Shown here one piece after another: positions 21,501-30,753 of a DNA stretch of 64,000 nt. Within the stretch, counting starts at the first letter, position 1; each line of letters opens with the position of its first letter. The stretch spans positions 3,347,001 through 3,411,000 of the forward strand of contig CANXME010002591.1 in assembly GCA_948144175.1 (NCBI GenBank). The letters are read 5' to 3'. A program made the position numbers and the translations under genes. Below the pieces are notes generated by a model that made no database searches, was not told the DNA's origin, and saw nothing but the letters and a program-made list of their open reading frames with translations. This stretch comes from Closterium sp. NIES-65 (Eukaryota > Streptophyta > Zygnematophyceae > Desmidiales > Closteriaceae).

Positions 21501-21941
21501 TGCTTGTCTCCCACGGCCCCGCTCGCTATCGCGCCCAGAAGGATACTCGCTGCTGGGCCACGCCGCACGGTTACTATCACTACTGTTGTACGCACAGCAG
21601 TGTATGCTCCGACTGCTGCTATTCGCGCTGTTCACCCCCCGAAACCCGAAACCCTCGGGAGGAATAGAGCTCGGGGATACGGTATTAACCCGCCTGTTCG
21701 CGTTAGAAGCGTCTCCGCTAAAGGAACGAAGATCAGGGTGGCTTGCCTCTGCGTTGGGAACTGGTGCGCGGGGCAAACTACAGACAAGCCCTGCGAGCTC
21801 GTTTTGCGATGGCGGAAGTCGGGATAAACGTGGATGAACGGTACTTGCTCCTGCTGTTAGAGATCTCCCAAAAAAAGAGCTGCTCCTGAGAGGAGGTCGC
21901 AGTCGTGGTGGCAAAGTCAGCGCAAGCACTCGCGACGCCAT
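15585..21941 (-). CDS. RlmN-like radical SAM 23S rRNA/tRNA adenine-C2 methyltransferase, 9 exons
   Basis: The exons on the minus strand are 21941-20247, 19859-19784, 19011-18914, 18421-18317, 17996-17793, 17396-17293, 16784-16645, 16252-16116 and 15767-15585 (2742 nt, 913 aa). All junctions are GT-AG and keep frame. Residues 1-565 are a transit-peptide-like start ([20 protein letters not shown]), an Arg/Gly/Ser-rich region and a charged Glu/Gln/Ala coiled-coil-like stretch. From 566 comes the RlmN core: [23 protein letters not shown] with Cys654, the cluster CPLRCSFC (Cys661, 665, 668; CX3CX2C), [39 protein letters not shown] and ANAACGQLR with Cys882. Cys654 and Cys882 match the two catalytic cysteines of RlmN. 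The family makes 2-methyladenosine in rRNA and some tRNAs; plastid action is inferred from the leader. The N-terminal half is far longer than in bacterial enzymes (about 380 aa). The start at 21941 was chosen over one at 22121 because it begins a typical transit peptide. Confidence 0.9.
15937..16068. repeat. (GGA)n microsatellite in intron 8 of the RlmN-like gene
   Basis: About 40 GGA units, followed by a short (CA)n at 16075-16092. The poly-Glu, poly-Pro and poly-Ser frames across it are artefacts. Confidence 0.95.
17160..17255. repeat. AGAGCAGAGCA tandem repeat in intron 6
   Basis: Units of about 11-12 bp (AAGAGCAGAGC) are repeated about eight times between exons 6 and 7 of the RlmN-like gene. 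Confidence 0.9.
17268..17311 (-). repeat. 22-bp tandem duplication of the exon 6 splice donor
   Basis: GACCTGACTGCGAGGGTG occurs at 17268 and again at 17290. Each copy holds the end of exon 6 and a GT donor, so two donors 22 bp apart are available; only the 17293 boundary joins exon 7 in frame. Confidence 0.75.
17425..17560. repeat. CATGCACCCATGCAACGCAA minisatellite in intron 5
   Basis: About 29-bp units (CCAAGCACCCATGCACCCAT) are repeated about four times. They are purely intronic. Confidence 0.85.
19374..19450 (-). repeat. Ghost copy of RlmN-like exon 2 (most decayed)
   Basis: CACGCTGCTTCAGCTCGCTG begins a diverged copy of exon 2 (real copy 19784-19859) with its donor. A further fragment lies at about 19485-19532. 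Both are in intron 2. Confidence 0.75.
19625..19697 (-). repeat. Ghost copy of RlmN-like exon 2 (good match)
   Basis: It repeats exon 2 at a 158-bp offset, including the CTCACTCAC donor region and the TTGGCATACACGAACTGGTG core. It loses homology before the acceptor, so it cannot serve as a complete exon. Confidence 0.85.
19865..20090. repeat. GGGGAGAGGGGAGA simple repeat in intron 1
   Basis: Two larger near-identical blocks (about 19899-19975 and 19976-20045) of purine-only repeat lie directly upstream (minus strand) of the exon 2 acceptor, where they read as a pyrimidine tract. Confidence 0.9.
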
Positions 21942-22755
21942 GGGGATTAGGAAAGCTGGGACTTGCGAAAAATGACTTGACCTTCCAACTGATAACTCGC
22001 CATCAGAGAGACGAACAGAACAGCTCACATGTTCTCCATGGCAAAACAGACGATATGATGGTTGTGAGTGGCGAAGAACGGTAAGTGTGGACTCAGCCAA
22101 GGAAGATGAATCCTTAATCACAAATCGAAGAGAAAACTATGCAAGCCCTCTGAATTTTAACTGAGATCATCCATGGAGACCCTAGCAAACTTCTCTCTGT
22201 GGATGTGGGAAATTCTGAGAAACAAGGTATACTCTATTTGGCTGATTTGATACATTTCATTGGCAGGAACCATTTGACAGAAATAAATCAAAACAAGCAC
22301 ATAAAATAATATAATTCATGTTTTATTCTGATTCCGTTCTTGAAAGCTCAATACTTTTACAATGCAATCACGCTCATTATATTATGCAGGCTTATATGCC
22401 CGCAAACAAAGCTTGTACACCTAGCTATCCAAAGTTCTCGTGTCTCGAATGTGCAATCAACATGTGCGTGTAAAGGAATGTGTCAGGCACATGTGGGCCG
22501 TTAGTTCATGTGTTACTATCGAATGTTCATGCGGAGCTACATCATCCGCTGTTACACGAGGCAGCCTCCATCTTTCCAAGACCCTGTGAGGACAGGTTTG
22601 TCCCAGATCCCAAAGAATCCTCCCAGTCTGTAGGAGCAGACAAAACAAGCATTCTTCTTGTTGCCCTCTTGTAGTCACTCACCTCTACTTAGAATTGTTT
22701 TCCCAAACGTCAAGATTATCTAGCTCATCTTGTCCAAACGCCCTCGTTTGAAACA
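21942..22755. other. Divergent intergenic region between RlmN-like and reticulon genes
   Basis: About 0.8 kb of moderately AT-rich DNA between divergently transcribed genes, so it should hold both promoters. No clear TATA box or other named site was seen. Confidence 0.5.
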
Positions 22756-23806
22756 ATGGCTGACTCTATGATGTCTGAAGTCGCGCCTGCGATCGAGCCT
22801 TCTCCAGTTAAGGCTCGGCCTTTCGGCAGGACGAAATCTGTCAGTGAGCTTCTTGGTGGAGGGAAAGGTGCGTGCGGTGTCGCGAATTTGTGCAGTTGGT
22901 CCCTTATGAAGCGCATTCCAGGTTGTAACGTGCTCTTGTTTCCGGTTTCAGTTGCCGACACTTTGCTCTGGAAGGATTGGAAGTCGAGCTCTGCAATCCT
23001 GCTGTCCGTCGTCGCTCTGTGGTTTTTTTTTGAACGATCGGGGATGACCCTTCTCACATTGGCTGCTGATGGCCTCATGATCGTGGTGACGACCTTCTTC
23101 CTTTGGGCTCAAGTGGCTTCTTTCTTGAACAAGTAAGCACCCGTTTTCACGCACACAGCAACCGACATACATAATCTTTTGAATCGTTATTAACACTCAG
23201 GAGATTATGTACCGTAGTAACGAATCTCGCGTCGTTTTGTTACCCCTTTGACAGGTCTGGACCCCCCCTCCCGGAACTCAAGGTTTCCGAGGACTCAATC
23301 AGCAAGTCGGCGATCTATATCCGTGACGAGATCAACACAATGCTGAAGCTTGCACACGACGTCGCCCTCGGGAAGGACTACCTCCTCTTTGCCAAGGTAA
23401 CCATCGATCATATTCTCGCGGGTGCTCGTCCTCACTTGCCTAGATGTCTTACCATGTTAAATCGTCCTTGCAGGTGCTCGCCGCTCTTTACGTGGTCGCA
23501 GTTGTGGGTGCATGGTTCCACTTTCTCACCCTCGTCTTGATTGGTAAGATTTGAAGCCCATTCACCTTCGTCTTTCTCACCCTCGTCATAAGCTCCAGTT
23601 TCCTAACCTTATCCCGCTCCGCAATTCTTTTGTCCTGTGCAGCCATTGTCACCGCCTTCTCTCTTCCCGCTCTGTATGACAAGTTCGAGGACCAGGTGGA
23701 TGAGCATCTTGAGAAGGTTCTGGCAGAAATGGATAAGATCTACAAGCTCGCTGAGGAGAAGATCCGGGGTGCTCTCAACAAGCCCAAGTCTAAGAAGACT
23801 GAGTAG
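22756..23806 (+). CDS. Reticulon-family ER membrane protein, 5 exons
   Basis: The exons are 22756-22867, 22952-23132, 23255-23396, 23474-23543 and 23643-23806 (669 nt, 222 aa). All introns are GT-AG and short, unlike the other genes here. The order is: short hydrophilic N-terminus (MADSMMSEVAPAIEPSPVKA), a VADTLLWKDWKSS motif at the start of the reticulon homology domain, a first long hydrophobic hairpin (ILLSVVALWFFFE to LMIVVTTFFLWAQ), a hydrophilic loop of about 66 residues, a second hairpin (VLAALYVVAVVGAWFHFLTL to IVTAFSLPALYDKF), and a short Lys-rich tail ending KPKSKKTE. Reticulons insert hairpins in the outer leaflet of the ER and shape tubules. Size and two-hairpin layout match plant RTNLB proteins. 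The gene is compact and has no ghost exons. Confidence 0.92.
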
Positions 23807-24179
23807 GCTTGATCCTCCCACACGTTTAAAATGCTTTCAGTTCTGGAATGTGCTGAGTGGTTCTACCAAATGATCATTTGTGAGTTAGGTCCACTTAATG
23901 CTTTTATTAAATAATGAATGGTAGACCCGGGTATGGAGGGTGGCAGCTGCCTGCAGCTTTCCGGTTGCTACCTTGTGAGATTCAGTATTTCTTTTTTTAT
24001 GCCACAGTTGATGTTAGGCCCGTGCTTAATCTCCAAAGATTAGCGGGGTGGACTAAGTAGAGGATGAGAACGCAGCGGAAGACTATGACGGTAGAAATAT
24101 TAGCGAAAGACTGTGGGTGAAGAAGTTACGGAGTAATTGAAGAGATGAATGAGAATTGATTGATAATGGCAAGACAAGC
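23807..24179. other. 3' flank of reticulon gene
   Basis: Probable 3' UTR and intergenic DNA with AATAATGAATGG near 23910. Nothing further was recognised. Confidence 0.4.
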
Positions 24180-24264
24180 AAGGCCCTCAGATTCGTTTTT
24201 TGTCTGTTTAATTCGTCTGACTAGTTCACAGTTATAGTTTGAAACTCTCAGAGTTGGCATAAAA
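24180..24264 (-). mobile_element. Terminal fragment of the hAT-type MITE
   Basis: AAGGCCCTCAGATTCGTTTT onward is the reverse complement of the right end of the MITE at 5135-5811 (about 5735-5810), with AACGAATCTGAGGGCCT and GGACTAGTCTGA blocks conserved. It is cut off at 24264 where a Copia LTR begins. Confidence 0.8.
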
Positions 24265-24681
24265 TGTCAAACATATATGTTTAGGTTATTTATCTAGGCT
24301 GTAGTGGGGTAGCCACTATAGGGTACGACCCCTTCCTAATTCGTACCAAACTTTCTCGATAGTCTCATCATTCCTAGCTACCTATTCTACCATGGTATTA
24401 AAAGCAATAGGTCCTTAGGACCTTAGGAGCGTTTTTTTTCAAGCCCACCACCCACCACTTGCGGTTACCGAGCTACCCCGAGCCCTGCACTACCCTAGCC
24501 CCGCGCACGTCCCGCTAGCAGCCCGTGCGGCCCGCGCGTCGCTTGTTAGTAGCCCGCGCGACCCGCTAGTCGCCTCTGCTGGCCCGCGCGCCGCCCGCTA
24601 GTAGCCCGCGCGACCCGCCCGCTGTCCGCGCAGCCCGCGCGCAGCTCCTACCTGTTGGGAATAATAAGTCTTAAGCGCCTC
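24265..24681 (+). mobile_element. Copia 5' LTR and leader, broken by insertion
   Basis: The LTR is 24265-24392 (TGTCAAACATATATG to TATTCTACCA), followed by a primer-binding site TGGTATTAAAAGC at 24393. The leader holds a GC-rich array (CCCGCGCGACCCGCTAGT, about 24480-24650). The element is interrupted at 24681 by a family-B Copia. A second copy of 24395-24681 lies at 30754-31040. No later part of this element was identified. Confidence 0.75.
24395..24681 (+). repeat. 287-bp duplication, left copy
   Basis: Runs from GTATTAAAAGCAATAGG to TTAAGCGCCTC and ends exactly at the LTR boundary of the family-B element. It matches 30754-31040 over the same length with only a few substitutions. Confidence 0.9.
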
Positions 24682-27600
24682 TGTTGGGCTGAGAATTTCA
24701 GCCTTAGGATCTTTGCAGAGAATAGGCTAGTAAGTGCTAGAGTAGCACAGCGGAAGTCTTGAGTGAATGTACTTGTGCTGGTATGTGAGAACAAGTAATT
24801 GATTAAAGCAAAGGGCATACAGGAATATATAGAAAGGATAGATTACAAGAAGCGGTTATGTTTATCGAGACGCGTAACGCTTCGACTATCGAGGTGGTTA
24901 CTGTTCACTGAAGCGTCGCTTGCTGTTACGTAACCTCCAGGCGGTTACAGCTCCCAACCTCTAGTTGCGGTTTGATGTGGTACGCGCCTTTTCGACTTCG
25001 TACTCCTTTTGTTGTGCTTCAGTATCGGGTGAGGTTCGATACTACAGAAACGCACTAAGTCATGCGTTTATTTTCCCAACACTCCCCTTCGTTTCTGGAG
25101 TGTCGACGTGGTCAGCTTCGGTGACGTGGTCCAATCCGGTGAGCAGCATGCAATACTCGAATTTCCCCTTTGGTAGCTTCTTGGTGAGATAATCTGCTGC
25201 CATCTCGGTGGTCGGGCAGTAATCCAGCTGGAGTTTTCCTTTCTCAATTTCGTCTTTCACGAAGAAGTATCGCAGTGCGATATGCTTGGTTCTGTTGGCG
25301 AAGCCATTCTTGTTCGCGATCCGTATCGCGGACTGGTTGTCGCAGAAAAGCGAGAAGCTGGGTACTTTCGCAATTTTCGCTTCTTCCAGCAGTTCGCGCA
25401 GGTACAGGCCCTCCTTGGTAGCAGTGCAGAGAGCAATATACTCTGCTTCAGCAGATGATAGTGCGACGAGTTCCTGCTTACTTGATTGCCAGGAGATAGT
25501 TCCGACGGGCTCAAGACGGTAGATGTAGCCGGTGCGAGAGCGACGATCGACACGATCAGCAGCATGATCAGCGTCGACGTAGCCGAGTAGTTTTAGGTCG
25601 GTCGTCGTGTTCTTGTGATATGTTAAGCCAACTGTTGGCGTCGAGATGAAGTAGAGAAGGGCACGGTTGAGTTCCTTGAGGTGACGTTGTTCTGGGCGCT
25701 TGAGGTAGGTCGCTAGTTGACTGGCGCTGTAGGATAAGTCCGGTCGGCACGTAACGGTGGCAAAGAGTAGGCAGCCCAGTTTCTGTTGATATTCCTGGAT
25801 TTCAGCAGGCGGCAGTGGGTTGGTTTCTTCGGTTGGATCGAGCGATAGGTGACTGTAGGGTGTTGCGATGTGCGTCGGTGTGATGCAGAAGCGTTCGGCG
25901 ATAGTGCTTGCGTATTTTGAGGCGCTGAGACGAATAGTGTTGTCTTCATCGAGGATGTTGAGCCCTAGATACTGCGTGACGTTGGGTGAGACTGTGAGGG
26001 AGAGATCTGTCTGAAGCTCCTTTTCGAACCAGGTGACGATGGTGGTAGTTGACCCGATGTAAAGCAAATCGTCGACGTAGACGATTAGCAGAACGTAGTC
26101 GTTGTCGCGAGTGAGACGATACATGCCCTGGTCATGGGGCAGTTGGTTGAATCCGATGCGTTTGAGTCGTGCGTGCAGGTACTGCTGCCAGAGTCGCGGT
26201 GCCTGCTTAATTCCGTATAGTGATTTAAGTAGTTGGCAGACGAGGGAAGGGTCGTCGACGAACCCGTGGGGCTGTTCGACGAAGATTTCAGCGTCGACTG
26301 GGGCGTATAGAAAGGCGTTGGCGACATCGATTTGTCGGAGTGGGCGGCGGCGTGAGGCGGCGATGGCGAGGAGTATGCGCAGGGAAGTATGTCGACTGAC
26401 TGGTGCGAAGGTTTCAGTGAAATCGCGACCATACTCTTGGTCGAATCCGCGGACGACCCATCGAGCTTTAAACCGTTCGATGGTTCCGTCGGAGTTGGTT
26501 TTGATCCGGAATACCCATTTTCCGGAGAGGATGGGTTTGTCTTGTGCGAGTGATGCAGGGACGATCTTCCAGGTGTTGCGGTCTGAGAGCGCTTTTAACT
26601 CCTTTTCCATGGCTTCGCGCCATTTTTCTTTGTGTTCCCCCCCCAGAGCCTGCTTGACAGAGCGAGGCTCTTCAGGTGGCGACGAAGGCCCGTGCACTGC
26701 AGCGACGAGTCCCAGGACTTGGAGTCCGCTGGGGGTGTGACGATTCAGTAAAGGGTCCTCGGGATAGACTGCTTCGTCTCCCGCTTCAGGATCAGGTGCG
26801 AATCCGGGGCCGTATCTTTCAGAGATGTCGGTGTTGACGGGTTGGGGTGTTACGTAACCATTGTCGGCGAAATGGTAGTAGGCGTCGGCATTGTTACTGT
26901 CGCGAGGGTTTTCCTCGTCCATGGGGATTGGGACGGAGCAGTAAGGAAGGGGTCCAGCAGCTTCGGAAGCGCCGTCGAAGTTCTCTTCTTCCCAGTCAGC
27001 AGCATCGGAGGGTGAAGCGAAGGCTCGGGAACCAGAAAATCCGCCGGTGGGGTCGACGTGGCGTGCGATGTTGTCCAGGTAATGGTTGAGGGTGAGTCGC
27101 TCGTAGAAGATAACGTCACGTGCTGCTACTGTTTCCTTTGTGTGGACGTCGAAGATTCGCCATGCTTCGTAATATTTTGCCAGCCCGAGGTGTAGACCCC
27201 ACTGTGCACGTTGCGAGAATCTCCCTGCGCGTGCAGTGTGTGGGCGGTACTGTACCATACACCCAAAAACTCGTAACATTTTTGTGTTGCCCAGCTTCCC
27301 AGTCCACAACAGGTGCGGAGATGCGTTGTTGGGCAGTGATGACGAGGACAGGAAGTTGTGCAGGAGGACAGCGTGGTCCATCGCTGCTGGCCATTCTGAG
27401 TTGGGCAGTCGAGTTCCACGTAGCAGCTTTCGCATGGTTGTCTGCAGGGTCCTGTTCATCCTTTCTGCCACACCCTGCTGTTGGTGAGCGTAAGGAAGAG
27501 AGATGAGGCGTTTGATGCCTCTTTCTGCCAAAAACTGTGTGAAGCTGTTTGACTGGTACTCCTTTGCGCCATCTGACTGAAAACTCTTCAGTTTCGCTCC

Positions 27601-30600
27601 TGACTCTCTTTCAGCGACAGGTAGCCAGGCTGTGAAGGCTTCTAGAGCCATGTCTCGTGATGGTAAGTTGACGTGCCAGACATATCGCGTTGCGGCGTCG
27701 ATGAAGGTGATGACGTAGTTCAGATCTTCACGTCCTTCCGTTCGAGGTATGTATAGTATGTCGCTGTAGACTTTCTCGAGTGGTTGATAAGCGGGGGCGC
27801 TCGGATTGTGGTGTGACGGGAACGGTTGGTGAGGCAGATCTGCTTCCGGGCAGATGAAGCAGGTGCCGCGTGGTCGTTCGAGTTCTCGTCCGTTGGGAAG
27901 AAGTAGGGCGTTCTTGTCTAACACTCCGGCTCGTATTGTATTGTAGAGTGTTGTGTTTCCAGGATGTCCAAGACGTTGATGCCATATGTCTTCGGAGGCG
28001 CTGTGACCTACGGAGCGTCGATAGAAGTCTGCGTTAGCGAAGAAGGCGGCGTGAGTTGCTGCACTTCGATGAACGGCGCGTGGTGCTGGCGTTAACTGTT
28101 GGGCGGCTGTCGGTGGCGTGTCGATGATGAGAGGTGGAGGTGCGACGGAGGGACCGAGCTGTAGGGTTTCGGAAGGTTGTTCCGCGACGACGGTTGGTTC
28201 TTTAATTGCAGGTTCGGAGGTCGTTGGTGTTGTGACGGGTGCAGTTGTTGTTTCGATGACGGGTGCTGACTCAGGTGTTGTGGCTTGTGTTTGCAGGACG
28301 GCAAGCGCGTTGGTGCGTTCAGCTTCGGGAATGGTACGAGAGTACCAGAAGCCTTCAGGACTGAAGTTCGGGTCGAGGTCTGGCGGATGCGTCCAAGGTG
28401 CGAGAGCGACTATGCCGTCGCTGTCTGCGGTGCCTTTGTCGGGGACGAAGTCGAGGACGAACACGTCATCTTGTTGGATTGCACGGCCGATGAAGACCCC
28501 CCCTTTTCCGTGGTAAAGACGGATTTCCAGTGCGTCGGAGTCGCACTCCAGGTGAACGCCTTTCGACATGAGTTGGCTGACGCTCAGTAAGTTAAAGCCG
28601 AGGTTGTCGACGACGAGTACTTTGTTTAATTGAAGAATAACGTTTGTTTCGTTTGACTGAAGCTCCACGACTCCTTGTTTGTTGGTGCGCAGGTTTTCGT
28701 TGTTGGCGATGGTGATGATGACGTCTCGCGGAAGACGTCGTTCGCGCTGAAGAAATCGTGATGAAGAGCACATGTGATGACCGCAACAACTGTCGAGGAA
28801 CCATGTGTCTGGTCCGGTGGGTGCACTGTTCGCGATGGCGGCGTACGTTGGATTCACGTTAAGGGACGACGGTGGTGGTGACGGTTGCTCATCAGGACTG
28901 TAAGTTGGTGGAGAGCCGGTAATGCACGAGTCGATGTTTGACTCTGTTGTTCGTGCCATGGCAACGATTCTTGGTGTCTGTGCAGGTCCCGAAGTGGAAG
29001 TTGACGGTCGTGTTGAAGTAGTCGTTGAGGCGGTAGCGGGTCGTTGTTGAGTTGACGCGATGTGGGGAGGCACTGGTCGCAGAGGACGAGAGAATGGTGC
29101 TGGTTGTCGTTGTTGCTGAGGGCAGTTGAAGCGTGTGTGTCCTGAAGTCCGACAAAGATGACAATAGGGAGGTACGTGTCCTCGATTTTGGTAGCGTGGC
29201 TGTCGTCGATTGGTGTAAAGAACGACTGGTTGATGATGCCTTTTGTTGTTGCGTTCTTCGAACAGGTCCATTTCCTGCTGCTCGGCGTGAAGTTCGGCGC
29301 AGAGATGCATTTCGGAGAGTCGACCGTGAGCGCGAAGAAGTGAGCGGGTAGTGCGCCACTGAGGTCCAAGGCCGGCAAGAACGACGGTTACGAAAGCTTC
29401 TTCAGATAAGTTTCCTCCGCAGCGAATGAGTCTGTCGCGTAGTCCTTGACAGCGACTGATGTAAGGCATGGCCTTTTCTCCAGGTTGCATTTGAACTGTT
29501 GTTAGTTGTGCCATGAGTCGGCTTTGCGTAACGCTGTCGGATGCTTGATGAATACTTCGCAGATGTTGATAAGCGAGTTCCGCGGAGTTTGCGTAGTTCC
29601 GGTAGGCGCGGATGCTTTGTTGTTCCTTCGGCGACAGGTTTCGGAGAAGAACGGTGTAAGCCATGAGGGAGTGATACGTATAATTTTCTTTGTCCTTGTC
29701 TTCGCCGTTGTGTGGATATGGCCAGGTACCGTTGAAGAAGCCAAGAAGATTCGCGCCTTCCATCAGGAGTTCAAATTCGAAGCTCCAAGAGTAGAAGTCC
29801 TTCCCGTTGAATGGTGTGGATGTGTGCAATCGTAGGATGTTGTTGAACTGTGCTTGTACTTGCAGGACTTCTTCGGTGTCTCGTTTGATGGCGGGAAGAG
29901 GAGTCGCTGGATGGCGGGGCGGCATGAACGTGAAGGAACCAGGTGAGACCGAATTTGGTGTTTGTTGATTATGTCGTCCGAACGATGAGTTGTCAATACT
30001 CATTGGTGCCGCTCCGTTGTTTACGCTGTTGCTGTTTGCAGGTTGTGAGGACTGCTGCTGCGACATGAAGTTGAAGAACTCCTCCATTAGGCTTGGGTTG
30101 AAGATTGGCGGCGCTACTGGTGCTTGAGTGGAGCGTTCCGTCGCTTCCGGTGTTAATCCGGGCGTTGTTCCTCCTTCGGTCTGCAACTCGGAGACCGGGG
30201 GTAGAGTAGATCCCGTAGATGATCTTCTTTCTTTGCCACTTGCCATGTCTTGCCTTTCTTGAGTGAAGGTTGAACTTCTTGGTCGTTTGCAGATTGGTAG
30301 CCTGAAAGAGGCTTAATGACGAGAGCCTTTGTTCTCTGACTGCTCTCATACCATGTTGGGCTGAGAATTTCAGCCTTAGGATCTTTGCAGAGAATAGGCT
30401 AGTAAGTGCTAGAGTAGCACAGCGGAAGTCTTGAGTGAATGTACTTGTGCTGGTATGTGAGAACAAGTAATTGATTAAAGCAAAGGGCATACAGGAATAT
30501 ATAGAAAGGATAGATTACAAGAAGCGGTTATGTTTATCGAGACGCGTAACGCTTCGACTATCGAGGTGGTTACTGTTCACTGAAGCGTCGCTTGCTGTTA

Positions 30601-30753
30601 CGTAACCTCCAGGCGGTTACAGCTCGCAACCTCTAGTTGCGGTTTGATGTGGTACGCGCCTTTTCGACTTCGTACTCCTTTTGTTGTGCTTCAGTATCGG
30701 GTGAGGTTCGATACTACAGAAACGCACTAAGTCATGCGTTTATTTTCCCAACA
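24682..30753 (-). mobile_element. Complete family-B Ty1/Copia retrotransposon, 6072 bp
   Basis: Two 400-bp LTRs (24682-25081 and 30354-30753; ends TGTTGGG and CCCAACA) differ at one position by eye (24953 versus 30625), implying recent insertion. On the minus strand the 5' LTR is followed by a primer-binding site TGGTATGAGAGC (30342-30353 complement), and the 3' LTR is preceded by a polypurine tract GAAACGAAGGGGAG. There is no 5-bp target duplication; 287-bp direct copies flank it instead. Confidence 0.95.
25060..30246 (-). CDS. Family-B Copia gag-pol polyprotein, intact, 1728 aa
   Basis: It is a single open frame in the order expected for Copia. Gag (UBN2-like, RLMAQLTTVQMQPGEKAM) comes first, then a zinc knuckle CHLCRTSGHTRFNC (CX2CX4HX4C, near residue 360). 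The retropepsin region WFLDSCCGHHMCSS follows near 485, then the GAG-pre-integrase region WHQRLGHPGN. Integrase has catalytic acidic motifs (YSDILYIP, FQSDGAKEY, QQGVAERMNRTL). RT has YVDD near 1389, and RNase H has DADHAAD and SSAEAEY with ADYLTKKL. Two things are unusual. The protease has Asp-Ser-Cys where retropepsins have Asp-Ser/Thr-Gly, and the same change is present in the related copy at 31507. The last seven codons and the stop lie inside the 3' LTR, so the polypurine tract is coding. The gene looks able to make all proteins needed for transposition, but activity is inference. Confidence 0.95.
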   Translation of the reverse strand: MASGKERRSSTGSTLPPVSELQTEGGTTPGLTPEATERSTQAPVAPPIFNPSLMEEFFNFMSQQQSSQPANSNSVNNGAAPMSIDNSSFGRHNQQTPNSVSPGSFTFMPPRHPATPLPAIKRDTEEVLQVQAQFNNILRLHTSTPFNGKDFYSWSFEFELLMEGANLLGFFNGTWPYPHNGEDKDKENYTYHSLMAYTVLLRNLSPKEQQSIRAYRNYANSAELAYQHLRSIHQASDSVTQSRLMAQLTTVQMQPGEKAMPYISRCQGLRDRLIRCGGNLSEEAFVTVVLAGLGPQWRTTRSLLRAHGRLSEMHLCAELHAEQQEMDLFEERNNKRHHQPVVLYTNRRQPRYQNRGHVPPYCHLCRTSGHTRFNCPQQQRQPAPFSRPLRPVPPHIASTQQRPATASTTTSTRPSTSTSGPAQTPRIVAMARTTESNIDSCITGSPPTYSPDEQPSPPPSSLNVNPTYAAIANSAPTGPDTWFLDSCCGHHMCSSSRFLQRERRLPRDVIITIANNENLRTNKQGVVELQSNETNVILQLNKVLVVDNLGFNLLSVSQLMSKGVHLECDSDALEIRLYHGKGGVFIGRAIQQDDVFVLDFVPDKGTADSDGIVALAPWTHPPDLDPNFSPEGFWYSRTIPEAERTNALAVLQTQATTPESAPVIETTTAPVTTPTTSEPAIKEPTVVAEQPSETLQLGPSVAPPPLIIDTPPTAAQQLTPAPRAVHRSAATHAAFFANADFYRRSVGHSASEDIWHQRLGHPGNTTLYNTIRAGVLDKNALLLPNGRELERPRGTCFICPEADLPHQPFPSHHNPSAPAYQPLEKVYSDILYIPRTEGREDLNYVITFIDAATRYVWHVNLPSRDMALEAFTAWLPVAERESGAKLKSFQSDGAKEYQSNSFTQFLAERGIKRLISLPYAHQQQGVAERMNRTLQTTMRKLLRGTRLPNSEWPAAMDHAVLLHNFLSSSSLPNNASPHLLWTGKLGNTKMLRVFGCMVQYRPHTARAGRFSQRAQWGLHLGLAKYYEAWRIFDVHTKETVAARDVIFYERLTLNHYLDNIARHVDPTGGFSGSRAFASPSDAADWEEENFDGASEAAGPLPYCSVPIPMDEENPRDSNNADAYYHFADNGYVTPQPVNTDISERYGPGFAPDPEAGDEAVYPEDPLLNRHTPSGLQVLGLVAAVHGPSSPPEEPRSVKQALGGEHKEKWREAMEKELKALSDRNTWKIVPASLAQDKPILSGKWVFRIKTNSDGTIERFKARWVVRGFDQEYGRDFTETFAPVSRHTSLRILLAIAASRRRPLRQIDVANAFLYAPVDAEIFVEQPHGFVDDPSLVCQLLKSLYGIKQAPRLWQQYLHARLKRIGFNQLPHDQGMYRLTRDNDYVLLIVYVDDLLYIGSTTTIVTWFEKELQTDLSLTVSPNVTQYLGLNILDEDNTIRLSASKYASTIAERFCITPTHIATPYSHLSLDPTEETNPLPPAEIQEYQQKLGCLLFATVTCRPDLSYSASQLATYLKRPEQRHLKELNRALLYFISTPTVGLTYHKNTTTDLKLLGYVDADHAADRVDRRSRTGYIYRLEPVGTISWQSSKQELVALSSAEAEYIALCTATKEGLYLRELLEEAKIAKVPSFSLFCDNQSAIRIANKNGFANRTKHIALRYFFVKDEIEKGKLQLDYCPTTEMAADYLTKKLPKGKFEYCMLLTGLDHVTEADHVDTPETKGSVGKINA

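Noticed and set aside
21942-22121. Upstream ATG extending the RlmN-like protein by 60 residues
   Set aside because: The extension has no homology or targeting character, whereas the downstream ATG begins a typical transit-peptide-like sequence.
25257-29996. Many short frames overlapping the family-B polyprotein
   Set aside because: They are shadows of the 1728-codon frame, which has all Copia domains in order.
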